From NCBI RefSeq assembly GCF_049673105.1, contig NZ_JBATXG010000020.1:119049-183048 (forward strand): a DNA stretch of 64,000 nucleotides. Direction: 5' to 3'. Positions within the stretch are counted from its first letter, which is position 1. Each line of letters starts with the position of its first letter. Made by a program: the position numbers and the translations under genes. The stretch is from Castellaniella sp049673105. Its GTDB lineage: Bacteria; Pseudomonadota; Gammaproteobacteria; Burkholderiales; Burkholderiaceae_B. Below the pieces are notes generated by a model, which had not been told where the DNA came from, searched no databases, and saw only the letters and a list, made by a program, of their open reading frames with translations. Below, one piece after another: positions 24,874-33,797 of the stretch.

Positions 24874-27380
24874 GCGTCGTCCTGCAAGCGGCAAACGCCG
24901 AAGATCAAGCGGATCCGACACGCATGGATGAGTCGGCGCTGCAATGCGCGATCGAGCAGGCGTGCTCGAGCATCATGCCGGCCTGGCCGCTGGATCAGGC
25001 AGTGGCAGTCAACCCGCATTGGCGGCGCATCGGTCTGCCGATCCGTCATGTGGCGGCGCGCCTGGCCGTGCAGGGCGGCTTCCAGGTGTTTCCCACGCGG
25101 GACTATATCCGGCGGGAATGGGATGCCGGTCGCATCACACGAGGGGATCTGGAGACAGCACTGGGTTTGCGCAGCGCGCAGCCTGTCGGTGCGGTGACAG
25201 CGGACCATTGCATCGCCGAATTGGCGGCGGCACCCACGATACGCCGCGAACCGCTGCTGGTGGATCTGCTCGATGATGCGGTTCAGCAGAACAAACGCTG
25301 GCCGTGGCGTGCCGCTGTCGTATTTCAGATGAGCCAGACGTGCGCGACCTACTTTGATCGTCACCAGGCGGATTGGCGGGCGGCCGGCCATCCCGACCTG
25401 TATGGATTCTGGCGTGAAAGCATGGTCGGCGATCATGGTCTGAGCGCCAGATTGGGCCTGCCCGGATTCACGCGGCAGCTGCGGCATCTGCCGCAGCTGC
25501 CGCAGGATGCCATGCGCTGGTCGCTGGCGGAACTGTCACTGGATGAATCCGTCTGGAAGGACTATTTCGAGGCGCTGCTGCTGTCGCTCAATGGCTGGGC
25601 GTCGTGGTGCGCCTACATTGGCTGGCAGAAGATCCCGGCGGGCCAGGATGATGCGCGACTGAGCGATCTGCTGGCCTGCCGGATCGCCTGGGAGGCCCTG
25701 CTGGCCCGCGCTGCACCCCCTGCCGTGCGGGGCGCCGCCATCGCCTCGCTGGGCGCGCATTGGCAGGATTTCAGTCAGCGAGTCTTTCAGGCCGAGACGG
25801 AACTGGTGGTGGATGAGTGCTGGCAGCAGGCGTTGGAGATCAGCTTTCAGCGCGGATTGGCCCAGACGCTGCGTGTCTCGGTGCCTGCATCGGCAGCGCG
25901 ACCGCCCGAGGTTCAGGCAGTGTTCTGCATCGATACGCGCAGCGAGCGGATGCGGCGCGCCCTGGAAACTTTGTGGACTGGCGTGCAGACACGGGCGTTC
26001 GCGGGGTTCTTCGGCATGCCCATGCATTACACGCCCCTGGGGACAGATGCCCATCGTTCGCAGTTGCCGGGTCTGGCTTATCCCAGCATTGCGGTGCAGG
26101 AAATGATGACGGCGCCGCACACGGCCCACGCTGATCTGGCGGATACGGATCAGATCCGCAGCGCTCGCCGGACGCGGCTGGCGTGGCTGGATCAATGGCT
26201 GGGCGCCGTCCGATGGTCGAGCGCCACCTTTTCTTTTGTCGAGGTGGCGGGTGTCGGCTATCTGGGCAAGATCGCGCGCTGGATCAGACCGCCGGCCAGT
26301 CCGCGCGTCAACGCCGACCGCCTGGGTTTGCCGGATGTGGCTCAGGATCACTGTCGACCGATGGTGACGGGGCTGGATATCGACGAACGGGTCGATCTGG
26401 CGGCAGGCGTCCTGCGCACCATGGGGTTGGATGATCGTTTGGCTCCACTGGTGATTCTGTGCGGCCACGCGGGGCATAGCACCAATAATGCGCATGCTTC
26501 GACGCTGGATTGCGGGGCTTGTGGCGGCAGATCGGGCGAAGCCAATGCGCGCGCGCTGGCCTTGCTGCTGAATGATCCCCAGGTGCGTGCGGGCTTGCGT
26601 CTGCGCGGCTTGAACATTCCGTCCGGCACGGTCTTCATGGGGGCTTTGCACAATACCACCACGGACGAGGTCAGCGGCTTCGATCTGGATCTGCTGCCGC
26701 CGGCGGCGCAGGAACGCTGGAAGCACATGGAACGGATCTTCGCGCGGGCGGGCGACCGCATCCGTCGCGAGCGCGCGCCGGCCCTGTGGATGGACTGCAA
26801 TCTCGCGCCCGAGGCCTTGCTGACGGCTTTCCGGCGCCGCGCCAACGATGGTTCCCAGACCCGACCGGAATGGGGGCTGACCCGCAATGCGGCGTTCATC
26901 ATCGGTCCGCGCGCGCGCAGCCGGGGGCGGGTGCTCAGCCGCGCTTATCTGCACGATTACGATGCGCGGCGCGATGCGGACGGCGGAGTGCTGGAAAAAC
27001 TCATGCTGGGGCCGATGCTGGTCACCAACTGGTTGTCCTGGCAGTATCACGCCTCGACCTGCGACCCCTTGCACTATGGCGCGGGCAACAAGGTGCTGCA
27101 CAATGTCGTGGACGGTCATGTCGGCGTGTTCGAGGGTAATGGCGGAGATCTGCGCATTGGCCTGCCCAGACAGTCCCTGCACGACGGCGAGGGCTGGTAC
27201 CACCAGCCGGTGCGCCTGACGGTCGTGATCGATGCGCCTGCCCGCGTGATCGGCGGCATCGTGGCGCGCCATGCGGTGCTGACCAACTTGTGCGACAACG
27301 GCTGGATGTTGCTGTGGCGCTACGAGGGCGATACGCTGCAGCGCTACGATCAGGGGCGCTGGCTGCCGCTGGAGGTCTGA
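24870..27380 (+). CDS. dabA: DAB inorganic carbon transporter, carbonic-anhydrase-like subunit DabA (DUF2309)
   Basis: Soluble peripheral subunit of the DAB complex, 836 residues. The putative zinc and catalytic residues known for Halothiobacillus DabA (Cys, Asp, His, Cys) map to C353 and D355 in CIDTRSER, H533 in CGHAGHSTNN and C548 in LDCGACGG, with the same 15-residue spacing between the last two. The ATG at 24870 overlaps dabB (ATGA) and follows GGGAGG. It opens with PAWPLDQAVAVNPHW, a DUF2309 hallmark. Expected function is vectorial CO2 hydration at the inner face of the membrane, coupled through DabB. No frameshift is seen. Confidence 0.93.
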   Translation: MSVVLQAANAEDQADPTRMDESALQCAIEQACSSIMPAWPLDQAVAVNPHWRRIGLPIRHVAARLAVQGGFQVFPTRDYIRREWDAGRITRGDLETALGLRSAQPVGAVTADHCIAELAAAPTIRREPLLVDLLDDAVQQNKRWPWRAAVVFQMSQTCATYFDRHQADWRAAGHPDLYGFWRESMVGDHGLSARLGLPGFTRQLRHLPQLPQDAMRWSLAELSLDESVWKDYFEALLLSLNGWASWCAYIGWQKIPAGQDDARLSDLLACRIAWEALLARAAPPAVRGAAIASLGAHWQDFSQRVFQAETELVVDECWQQALEISFQRGLAQTLRVSVPASAARPPEVQAVFCIDTRSERMRRALETLWTGVQTRAFAGFFGMPMHYTPLGTDAHRSQLPGLAYPSIAVQEMMTAPHTAHADLADTDQIRSARRTRLAWLDQWLGAVRWSSATFSFVEVAGVGYLGKIARWIRPPASPRVNADRLGLPDVAQDHCRPMVTGLDIDERVDLAAGVLRTMGLDDRLAPLVILCGHAGHSTNNAHASTLDCGACGGRSGEANARALALLLNDPQVRAGLRLRGLNIPSGTVFMGALHNTTTDEVSGFDLDLLPPAAQERWKHMERIFARAGDRIRRERAPALWMDCNLAPEALLTAFRRRANDGSQTRPEWGLTRNAAFIIGPRARSRGRVLSRAYLHDYDARRDADGGVLEKLMLGPMLVTNWLSWQYHASTCDPLHYGAGNKVLHNVVDGHVGVFEGNGGDLRIGLPRQSLHDGEGWYHQPVRLTVVIDAPARVIGGIVARHAVLTNLCDNGWMLLWRYEGDTLQRYDQGRWLPLEV

Positions 27381-27458
27381 ACAAGGCCGTCCGCCGCCAT
27401 CCGATGCGCTGTCTTGGGCGCAGCAGGACGAGACGGGTGAACTTTCTTCCATCATATT

Positions 27459-27471
27459 GTCATATGATGAC
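27459..27471 (+). promoter_or_regulatory. Operator site 1 of the aldarate regulon (upstream of udh)
   Basis: GTCATATGATGAC, a perfect dyad with a 3-bp centre (GTCAT-ATG-ATGAC), ends 31 bases before the udh start codon. It shares the 13-mer TATGATGACGTAT with the site before kdgD (45927-45939). Confidence 0.75.
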
Positions 27472-27502
27472 GTATCACTAGTTCAGCATGTGGGAGTGCA
27501 GT

Positions 27503-28315
27503 ATGGAAGATGGACGAATCGGGCGTTTGCTGTTGACCGGCGCCGCCGGCGGCCTTGGCAGGGTGCTGCGGGACACGCTCAAGCCGATGACGCAGGTTCT
27601 GCGCCTGTCGGATGTGCAGACGCTGGGCGCGCCACAACCCGGCGAGGAAATCCAGCTGTGCGATCTGGCCGATAAGCAGGCCGTGGATCGTCTGGTGCAG
27701 GGGTGCGACGCCGTCGTGCACATGGGCGGAGTGTCCGTGGAGCGGCCCTTCGAGGAAATCCTGGAAGCCAACATCAAAGGTATCTTTCATCTGTACGAAG
27801 CCGCGCGCCGTCATCAGGTGCGCCGCGTCGTGTTTGCCAGCTCCAACCATACGATCGGGTTTTACCGTCAAGGCGAACGGCTGGATGCCCATTCCCCCAC
27901 GCGCCCGGACGGCTACTACGGCTTGTCCAAGGTCTATGGGGAACAGATGGCCAGTTTCTACTATGACCGCTATGGCATTGAAACCGTCAGTATCCGCATC
28001 GGCACGGCGGTGGCCGAACCGGGAGACCGGCGCGCCCTGCATACCTGGCTCAGTTTCGGCGACCTGACGGAACTCATCCGGCGCAGTCTGTTGACGCCCG
28101 GCGTCGGGCATACCGTGGTGTACGGCATGTCGGACAACCGCGATGTCTGGTGGGACAATCGCCTGGCTGCGCATCTGGGATATGTGCCGGCGGATTCATC
28201 CGAACCCTTCCGGTCGGTGATCGAAGCCCGGCCCGCGCCGGCAAAGGATGATCCGATCATGGTGTATCAGGGCGGCGTATTCACGGCCAGAGGGCCGTTC
28301 GAGGATGCCGATTAG
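27503..28315 (+). CDS. udh: Uronate dehydrogenase (NAD-dependent)
   Basis: Oxidises D-galacturonate or D-glucuronate to the aldarolactone, the entry step of the oxidative uronate pathway. It is a 270-residue short-chain dehydrogenase with Rossmann motif GAAGGLG, catalytic Y-x3-K in YGLSK, and blocks that match Agrobacterium Udh: HMGGVSVERPFE, VVFASSNHTIGFY and WWDN. The ATG at 27503 is preferred (GGGAG just upstream) over the ATG at 27488. It is monocistronic, convergent with the DMT transporter gene, and has operator site 1 upstream. Confidence 0.9.
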   Translation: MEDGRIGRLLLTGAAGGLGRVLRDTLKPMTQVLRLSDVQTLGAPQPGEEIQLCDLADKQAVDRLVQGCDAVVHMGGVSVERPFEEILEANIKGIFHLYEAARRHQVRRVVFASSNHTIGFYRQGERLDAHSPTRPDGYYGLSKVYGEQMASFYYDRYGIETVSIRIGTAVAEPGDRRALHTWLSFGDLTELIRRSLLTPGVGHTVVYGMSDNRDVWWDNRLAAHLGYVPADSSEPFRSVIEARPAPAKDDPIMVYQGGVFTARGPFEDAD

Positions 28316-28348
28316 CCGGATCAGTCTGGCTGTGTCGCCATCCCGAAA

Positions 28349-29248
28349 TCAGCGCCGTCCCCGGCGCAGCAGCGCGCTGCCCAGGTGCCGCGCCTGAGGG
28401 ACTGACAGCACCAGCCCGCCCAGCGCGATGACCAGGATGCCCACCCAGCCCATGGCGTCGGGCATGACCCCGAAGGCGATCCAGCCCAGCAGTGTGGCCC
28501 AGAGGATCTGCGAGTAGCTGTAGGCGCCCAGCGACGCCGCTGAAGCATGCAGCAAGGCATAGGTGATGGTCAGGTGTCCGATCGAGGCAATGCCGCCGAT
28601 GCCCAGCAGGATCAGGAAATCGACGGGGGCCATGGGTGCCCAGACGCTGATCCCCCACGGTGTCAGCGCCAGGGCGCCGATCAGGCCGGTGTACAGATTG
28701 CTGGTGGCGGCGTGTTCGGATTGGCGCGAGGATCGCGTGAGCAGCTGGTAGATGGCGTTGGTCATGGCGGATCCCAGAGGAAACAGGATGGCCCAGGTCA
28801 GCAGCCCGCCGCCGGGACGAGCAATGATCAGGACCCCGGCAAAACCGCAGGCGACGGCCACCCAGTCCAGCGTGCGGGCTTTTTCTTTCAGCAGCAGGCC
28901 CGACAGCAGCGTGATGAGCACCGGTGCGAGAAAGACGATGGCGGTGGATTCCGCCAGCGGCAGACGCGCCAGACCGTTGATGACGAAGACGCTGCCGCAG
29001 CACAGGCACAGGCCGCGCAAGAGCTGGATGCCGTAGCGATGGGTATTCAACAGGCTCAGGCCCATGCGGGGCGCGAAAATCAGGACGACTCCGGCTGCTT
29101 GTGCGATGTAGCGCACCCAGACGATCTGCAGCAGCGGATAGTGCGCCGCCAGGTATTTGGTGCCTGTGTCCAGCAGGGCGAAACACAAGCTGGCCGCGCA
29201 CATCAGGGCGGGTCCCAGCCAGGCCGGGGATCGGGTGTCGGTCGTCAT
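28349..29248 (-). CDS. EamA/DMT-family transporter
   Basis: A 299-residue inner-membrane protein with about ten hydrophobic helices arranged as two EamA repeats. The first contains LLQIVWVRYIAQAAGV and STAIVFLAPVLITLLSGLLLKEK; the second contains SQILWATLLGWIAFG. The substrate is unknown; its place beside gudD suggests export or import of a sugar acid or pathway overflow product. It lies 81 bases downstream of gudD, separated by a hairpin with a T-rich tail, so it may be only partly co-transcribed. Confidence 0.85.
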   Translation of the reverse strand: MTTDTRSPAWLGPALMCAASLCFALLDTGTKYLAAHYPLLQIVWVRYIAQAAGVVLIFAPRMGLSLLNTHRYGIQLLRGLCLCCGSVFVINGLARLPLAESTAIVFLAPVLITLLSGLLLKEKARTLDWVAVACGFAGVLIIARPGGGLLTWAILFPLGSAMTNAIYQLLTRSSRQSEHAATSNLYTGLIGALALTPWGISVWAPMAPVDFLILLGIGGIASIGHLTITYALLHASAASLGAYSYSQILWATLLGWIAFGVMPDAMGWVGILVIALGGLVLSVPQARHLGSALLRRGRR

Positions 29249-29254
29249 GGAGTC

Positions 29255-29294
29255 GGAAAAGAACTGCCAGGCGCCGAAAACCGGTCGCCTGGCA
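29255..29294 (-). terminator. Intrinsic terminator between gudD and the EamA gene
   Basis: Perfect 9-bp arms TGCCAGGCG and CGCCTGGCA (29265-29273 and 29286-29294). Read on the minus strand the stem is followed by GTTCTTTTCC, a short T-rich tail. It would end or attenuate the KGSADH-gudD transcript. Confidence 0.65.
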
Positions 29295-29329
29295 AGGGAA
29301 TCATAGTGCTTTTCCTGGGGCTTGGGGTG

Positions 29330-30679
29330 TCATCGCACCAGACAGGGCCGCTTATTGTCAAAGCGCCAGTCGGGGATCAGGAACTGCATCCCGACGGAAT
29401 CGTCCCGGCTGCCCAGGCCTTTTTCCCGGTACAGGGCATGCGCCCTGTCCAGACTGTCGGGATCGATGCGTACGCCCAGACCGGGCGCGTCAGGCACGGC
29501 GATGCGGCCATCGACGATGCGCAGGGGATCGATCGTCAACTGCTGGCCGTCCTGCCAGATCCAGTGCGTGTCGATGGCGGTGATGTCGCCGGGGGCCGCC
29601 GCCGCGACATGCGTGAACATGGCCAGTGAAATGTCGAAGTGGTTGTTGGAATGCGAACCCCAGGTCAGGCCCCAGTCGTGACACATCTGGGCGACGCGCA
29701 CCGAGCCGCGCATCGTCCAGAAGTGCGGATCGGCCAGGGGGATGTCCACGGACTGCAGCTGGATGGCGTGCATCATTTCGCGCCAGTCGGTAGCGATCAT
29801 ATTGGTGGCGGTGCGCAGACCCGTGGCGCGGCGGAATTCCGCCATGACCTCGCGCCCGGAGTAGCCGGACTCCGCCCCGCAGGGGTCTTCCGCGTAGGCC
29901 AGGACATGATGCTGGTCGCGGCACAGGCGGATGGCGTCCTTCAGGGACCAGGCCCCGTTCGGGTCCAGGGTGATGTGGGCCTCGGGGAAATGGTCCGCCA
30001 GTGCGGTGACAGCCTCGATTTCCGCGTCGCCGGCCAGTACGCCGCCTTTCAGCTTGAAGTGCCGGAAGCCATAGCGGTCATGGGCCGCCTGGGCCAGACG
30101 CACGATGGCGTCCGGGGTCAGGGCCTCGCGGTTGCGCAACTGGAACCAGGCGTTGTCGGCGCCGTCTTCCTGGCGATAACCCAGAGAGGTCTTGCCGGCG
30201 TCGCCGATGTAGAACAGATAGCCCAGGGCTTCGACGGCGTCGCGCTGGCGGCCATCGGCCAGCAGTGCCGCGACAGGAACCCCCAGGTGCTGACCCAGCA
30301 GGTCCAGCAGCGCGGATTCCAGAGCGGTGACGACATGGACGCCGGTGCGCAGGTCGAAGGTCTGCTGGCCGCGCCGGTCGTCCGCGCCGCCCTGGATGGC
30401 GCGGCGGCCTTGTTCCAGCAGTTCGTTCATCCGCCCGATAGGCTGGCCGATCAGCCGTTGGCCCAATCGCTGGGCCTCGGCCCGGATGGCCTCCCCGCCC
30501 GGGACTTCCCCCAGGCCCTGATGGCCGGCGTCATCGTCGATCAGGACGATGTTGCGGGTGAAGTAAGGGCCGTGGGCGCCGCTGAGATTCAGCAGCATGC
30601 TGTCCTGCCCGGCCACGGGCACGACCCGGACCTGGGTGATGCGCGGAGTGTTGCTGTCGGGAGCTGCGTGTGGATTCAT
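29330..30679 (-). CDS. gudD: Glucarate dehydratase (GudD type)
   Basis: Enolase-superfamily enzyme dehydrating D-glucarate (and L-idarate) to 5-keto-4-deoxyglucarate. It is 449 residues, like E. coli GudD. Signature blocks are present: GAHGPYFTRNIVLI, GVHVVTALESALLDLLGQ, the lysine pair FKLKGG, metal ligand LDPNGAW, AEDPC, TNMIATDW and the catalytic histidine region GSHSNNHFDISLAM. The ATG at 30679 is used; a TTG at 30685 would overlap the upstream stop (TTGA). It is co-transcribed behind the KGSADH gene. A second, divergent glucarate dehydratase lies at 43.7 kb. Confidence 0.94.
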   Translation of the reverse strand: MNPHAAPDSNTPRITQVRVVPVAGQDSMLLNLSGAHGPYFTRNIVLIDDDAGHQGLGEVPGGEAIRAEAQRLGQRLIGQPIGRMNELLEQGRRAIQGGADDRRGQQTFDLRTGVHVVTALESALLDLLGQHLGVPVAALLADGRQRDAVEALGYLFYIGDAGKTSLGYRQEDGADNAWFQLRNREALTPDAIVRLAQAAHDRYGFRHFKLKGGVLAGDAEIEAVTALADHFPEAHITLDPNGAWSLKDAIRLCRDQHHVLAYAEDPCGAESGYSGREVMAEFRRATGLRTATNMIATDWREMMHAIQLQSVDIPLADPHFWTMRGSVRVAQMCHDWGLTWGSHSNNHFDISLAMFTHVAAAAPGDITAIDTHWIWQDGQQLTIDPLRIVDGRIAVPDAPGLGVRIDPDSLDRAHALYREKGLGSRDDSVGMQFLIPDWRFDNKRPCLVR

Positions 30680-30681
30680 GT

Positions 30682-32250
30682 TCAACGCTCGGTACGGGGA
30701 ATATGCCAGGGATTGGCGGCTTGCAGGGCTGCGGGCAGCAGGGTGTCGGGGATGTCCTGGTAGCAGACGGGGCGCAGGAAGCGGCGGATCGCCAGCGTGC
30801 CAACGGATGTCGTGCGACTGTCGGATGTCGCCGGATAGGGGCCGCCGTGCACCATGGCATCGCAGACTTCCACACCGGTGGGAAAGCCGTTGGCCAGGAT
30901 GCGACCGGCCTTCAGTTCCAGAATGGGGATCAGGCGCGCCGCCAGCGCCGCGTCGGCACCGGGTTCCAGATGCAGGGTGGCGGTCAGTTGGCCTTCCAGC
31001 GCCAGGGCGATGGCCTGGAATTCATCGGCATCGGCGCAGCGGATGATGAGCGAACTGGCGCCGAAGATTTCCGCGCCCAGACGTTCCGGGTCGGCCAGGA
31101 AGCCGCGCGCCGTGGTGACGGCCAGATTCGCCTGGCATGGCGCAGGCGCATCGCTGCCCTGGCCGCGCGCCAGGGCCTGAATATCCGGGTGGTCCAGCAG
31201 GCGTTGGACCCCTTTTTCGTAGGCTTGTGCGATGCCTGTGGTCAACATGGTGGCGACCGGGGCCGCCTGGATGTTCTGCGTGGTGCGAGCGATGAAACGA
31301 TCCAGATCCGGGCCATCCAACGCGATCACCAGGCCGGGATTGGTGCACAGCTGGCCGGCGCTGCCCAGCAGCGAGACGGAAAACTGATCCGCCAGCGCAT
31401 CGCTGCGGGCCGCCAGAGCGCCGGGTAGCAGATAGACGGGGTTGGTGCTGCTCATTTCCGCATAGACGGGGATCGGTACCGGGCGCTGGGCGGCGGCCTG
31501 CATCAAAGCGATGCCGCCTTGGCGTGAGCCGGTGAAGCCCACGGCCTGGATGCCGGGATGGCGGACCAGCGCCAGCCCCAGGTCGATGCCGGGACCGGTC
31601 AGCAGGGAAAACACGCCTTCGTGCAGACCGCATTGCTGCACGGCGCTGCGGATGGCCTGGCCCACCAGTTCCGATGTGCCGGGGTGAGCCGGGTGTGCCT
31701 TGACTACTACCGGGGCGCCGGCGGCCAGGGCGGACGCCGTGTCGCCGCCCGCCACGGAAAAAGCCAGAGGGAAATTGCTCGATCCGAAGACGGCTACCGG
31801 CCCCAGTGGAATCTGGCGCATGCGCAGGTCGCTGCGAGGGGCGGGCTTGCGCTCCGGCTGGGCGTGGTCGATGCGGGCATCCAGCCAATCGCCATCGCGC
31901 ACGACGCGGGCGAACAGTCGCAGCTGGTTGGCGGTGCGTCCGCGTTCGCCTTCCAGGCGAGGACGGGGCAGGCCGGTTTCCTGCATGGCGCGTTCGATCA
32001 GTTCGTCGCCCAGATCCAGGATGGCCTGGGCAATGGCTTCCAGAAAGGCGGCGCGCTGTTCCAGGGAAATTTCCCGATAGGATCCAAAGGCGGCGGTCGC
32101 CAGCTCGACGGCCTGGGCGACCTGCCGATCATCCGCGCCGGCCCATGACGGAGCGATCGCCTGGCCGGTGGCCGGGTTGACGGCCTGAAAAGAAGGGCCG
32201 GCGCCGGTGACGTTCTGGCTGCCGATAAGCTGCATGCCGGTGATGGACAT
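30682..32250 (-). CDS. 2-oxoglutarate semialdehyde dehydrogenase (KGSADH, NAD(P)-dependent)
   Basis: Last step of the aldarate pathway, oxidising 2,5-dioxopentanoate to 2-oxoglutarate. It is a 522-residue aldehyde dehydrogenase with cofactor region GPVAVFGSSNFPLAF, GFTGSRQGG, general-base Glu in YAEMSSTNP and nucleophile Cys in SAGQLCTNPGL, the KGSADH-subgroup pattern. The ATG at 32250 follows GGAGG. The frame stays open upstream to 32385, but that covers the operator. First gene of the KGSADH-gudD unit; operator site 2 is 37 bases upstream. The talarate dehydratase gene diverges from the same intergenic region. Confidence 0.92.
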   Translation of the reverse strand: MSITGMQLIGSQNVTGAGPSFQAVNPATGQAIAPSWAGADDRQVAQAVELATAAFGSYREISLEQRAAFLEAIAQAILDLGDELIERAMQETGLPRPRLEGERGRTANQLRLFARVVRDGDWLDARIDHAQPERKPAPRSDLRMRQIPLGPVAVFGSSNFPLAFSVAGGDTASALAAGAPVVVKAHPAHPGTSELVGQAIRSAVQQCGLHEGVFSLLTGPGIDLGLALVRHPGIQAVGFTGSRQGGIALMQAAAQRPVPIPVYAEMSSTNPVYLLPGALAARSDALADQFSVSLLGSAGQLCTNPGLVIALDGPDLDRFIARTTQNIQAAPVATMLTTGIAQAYEKGVQRLLDHPDIQALARGQGSDAPAPCQANLAVTTARGFLADPERLGAEIFGASSLIIRCADADEFQAIALALEGQLTATLHLEPGADAALAARLIPILELKAGRILANGFPTGVEVCDAMVHGGPYPATSDSRTTSVGTLAIRRFLRPVCYQDIPDTLLPAALQAANPWHIPRTER

Positions 32251-32286
32251 AGGGGAACCTCCGGGGTGGAAAATTTTCACAAGTAA

Positions 32287-32299
32287 GTTATCATACAAC
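32287..32299 (-). promoter_or_regulatory. Operator site 2 (between KGSADH and talarate/galactarate dehydratase genes)
   Basis: On the minus strand GTTGTATGATAAC, matching GTYRTAYGAYRAC at all 13 positions. It lies 37 bases upstream of KGSADH and about 186 bases upstream of the divergent dehydratase, so it could serve both. Confidence 0.72.
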
Positions 32300-32386
32300 T
32301 CATTATTGAGGAAAGGAAATCCAGGGGAAAACCACAGTTTGTCTGTAGTGTTGCTGCTGGCTGACCTGTCTTTCTTCGATAACAAG

Positions 32387-32407
32387 AGATCATATCTGTC
32401 GTGATCT
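32387..32407. promoter_or_regulatory. Inverted repeat upstream of the talarate/galactarate dehydratase gene
   Basis: AGATCA and TGATCT are separated by 9 bases, 78 bases before the start codon. It does not match the GTYRTAYGAYRAC word, so it could bind a different protein. Significance is uncertain. Confidence 0.3.
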
Positions 32408-32484
32408 TTTTCGGTCTGTCCGGGGTGTTCCGGGGCGGGCTGTATCCCTGTGTTGATATCGTGTTCTCAAGAGGATTGCCCCCC

Positions 32485-33675
32485 ATGTCTCGCCCAGAAT
32501 CCGCTGCATTTTCCGAACCTGCGCATGTGGCTGCCGTCTCCGACGGCGGCAGTGACCGTATTGTCTGGATCAAACTCTCCCTGGCCTTTCTGCCGTTGCC
32601 CACCCCCATCAGCGACGCCAAGGTTTTCACCGGTCGCCAGAAGCCCCTGACCGAAGTCGCCATGATCTTTTGCGAGATCCGCACCCGCGACGGACATGAG
32701 GGCCTGGGCTTCGCCTATTCCAAGCGGGCGGGCGGTCCGGGCATGTACGCTCATGCCAAGGAAATCGCCCCCACGCTGCTGGGCGAGGATCCCAGCGATA
32801 TTCAGCGGCACTGGGACCGGCTCTGCTGGGCGGGGGCGTCGGTTGGACGCAGCGGCCTGACGGTTCAGGCCATTGCGCCGTTCGATGTGGCCCTGTGGGA
32901 CATGAAGGCCAAGCGGGCCGGCTTGCCGCTGGCGAAACTGCTGGGCGCGCACCGGGATTCGGTTCGCCTGTACAACACCTCGGGCGGTTTCCTGTCCACG
33001 CCGCTGGATCAGGTGCTGGACAATGTCGATGCCTCGCGGGCGAGCGGCATCGGGGGGATCAAAATCAAGGTCGGCCATCCCGATCATGCCGTCGACCTGC
33101 AGCGGGTCGATGCCGTGCGCAAGAAACTGGGCGACAGCTTTCCGCTGATGGTCGATGCCAATCAGCAATGGGATCGCATGACGGCGACCCGCATGTGCCG
33201 CGTGATGGAACAGTACGGCCTGACCTGGATCGAAGAACCACTGGACGCCTATGACGTCCAGGGCCATGCCGCACTGGCCGCCACGTTTGACACGCCGATC
33301 GCCACTGGCGAGATGTTGACCAGCTTCCGGGAACATGCGGAACTGATCGAAGCGCATGCGTCCGACTTCTTCCAGCCGGATGCGCCTCGCGTGGGCGGCA
33401 TTACCCAGTTCCTGAAGATCATGCAGCTGGCGGATTATCATGGCCTGAGCATGGCGCCGCACTTCGCCATGGAAATCCACCTGCATCTGGCTGCGGCCTA
33501 CCCCCGCGAGCCCTGGCTGGAACACTTCGAATGGCTGGAGCCGCTGTTCAATGAGCGCCTGATCATGCGGGATGGGCGCATGGACGTGCCCAATCGTCCG
33601 GGGCTGGGTTTCACGCTGAGCGATCAGGCACGGGCCTGGACGACGGAAACCGCCGAATGCGGCAAGCTGCCCTGA
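32485..33675 (+). CDS. L-talarate/galactarate dehydratase (TalrD/GalrD, enolase superfamily)
   Basis: Dehydrates galactarate or L-talarate to 5-keto-4-deoxyglucarate. It is 396 residues, nearly collinear with Salmonella TalrD/GalrD: WIKLSLAFLPLPTPISDAK, TGRQKPLTEVAMI, YSKRAGG and SVGRSGLTVQAIAPFD. Active-site residues occur at the expected places: K193 and K195 (IKIK), metal ligands D224, E250 and an E in ATGEM, and H326 in APHF. The ATG at 32485 is used. The gene is monocistronic and ends at a strong hairpin. A paralogue (42222-43403) shares most motifs. Confidence 0.92.
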   Translation: MSRPESAAFSEPAHVAAVSDGGSDRIVWIKLSLAFLPLPTPISDAKVFTGRQKPLTEVAMIFCEIRTRDGHEGLGFAYSKRAGGPGMYAHAKEIAPTLLGEDPSDIQRHWDRLCWAGASVGRSGLTVQAIAPFDVALWDMKAKRAGLPLAKLLGAHRDSVRLYNTSGGFLSTPLDQVLDNVDASRASGIGGIKIKVGHPDHAVDLQRVDAVRKKLGDSFPLMVDANQQWDRMTATRMCRVMEQYGLTWIEEPLDAYDVQGHAALAATFDTPIATGEMLTSFREHAELIEAHASDFFQPDAPRVGGITQFLKIMQLADYHGLSMAPHFAMEIHLHLAAAYPREPWLEHFEWLEPLFNERLIMRDGRMDVPNRPGLGFTLSDQARAWTTETAECGKLP

Positions 33676-33689
33676 CATACTGATGGCGG

Positions 33690-33727
33690 GAACAAGACGG
33701 GCGGCTCGCGGGCCGCCCGTCTTGTTC
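33690..33727. terminator. Bidirectional hairpin terminator between convergent genes
   Basis: Arms of 15 perfect pairs (AACAAGACGGGCGGC at 33691-33705, complement at 33712-33726) plus a closing G-C, with a 6-base loop. It lies between the convergent talarate dehydratase and aldose epimerase genes. The A/T-rich base AACAAG/CTTGTT can serve either direction. Confidence 0.8.
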
Positions 33728-33797
33728 TGGCGTCGCTGCCGGGAGGCTACCCCGTGTCGGCGCGGACCGGACCGCGAGGCAGGTCGTGGGCCGGGGA

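Noticed and set aside
25536..27455. 639-codon minus-strand frame covering dabA
   Set aside because: Antisense shadow; dabA has all family motifs on the plus strand.
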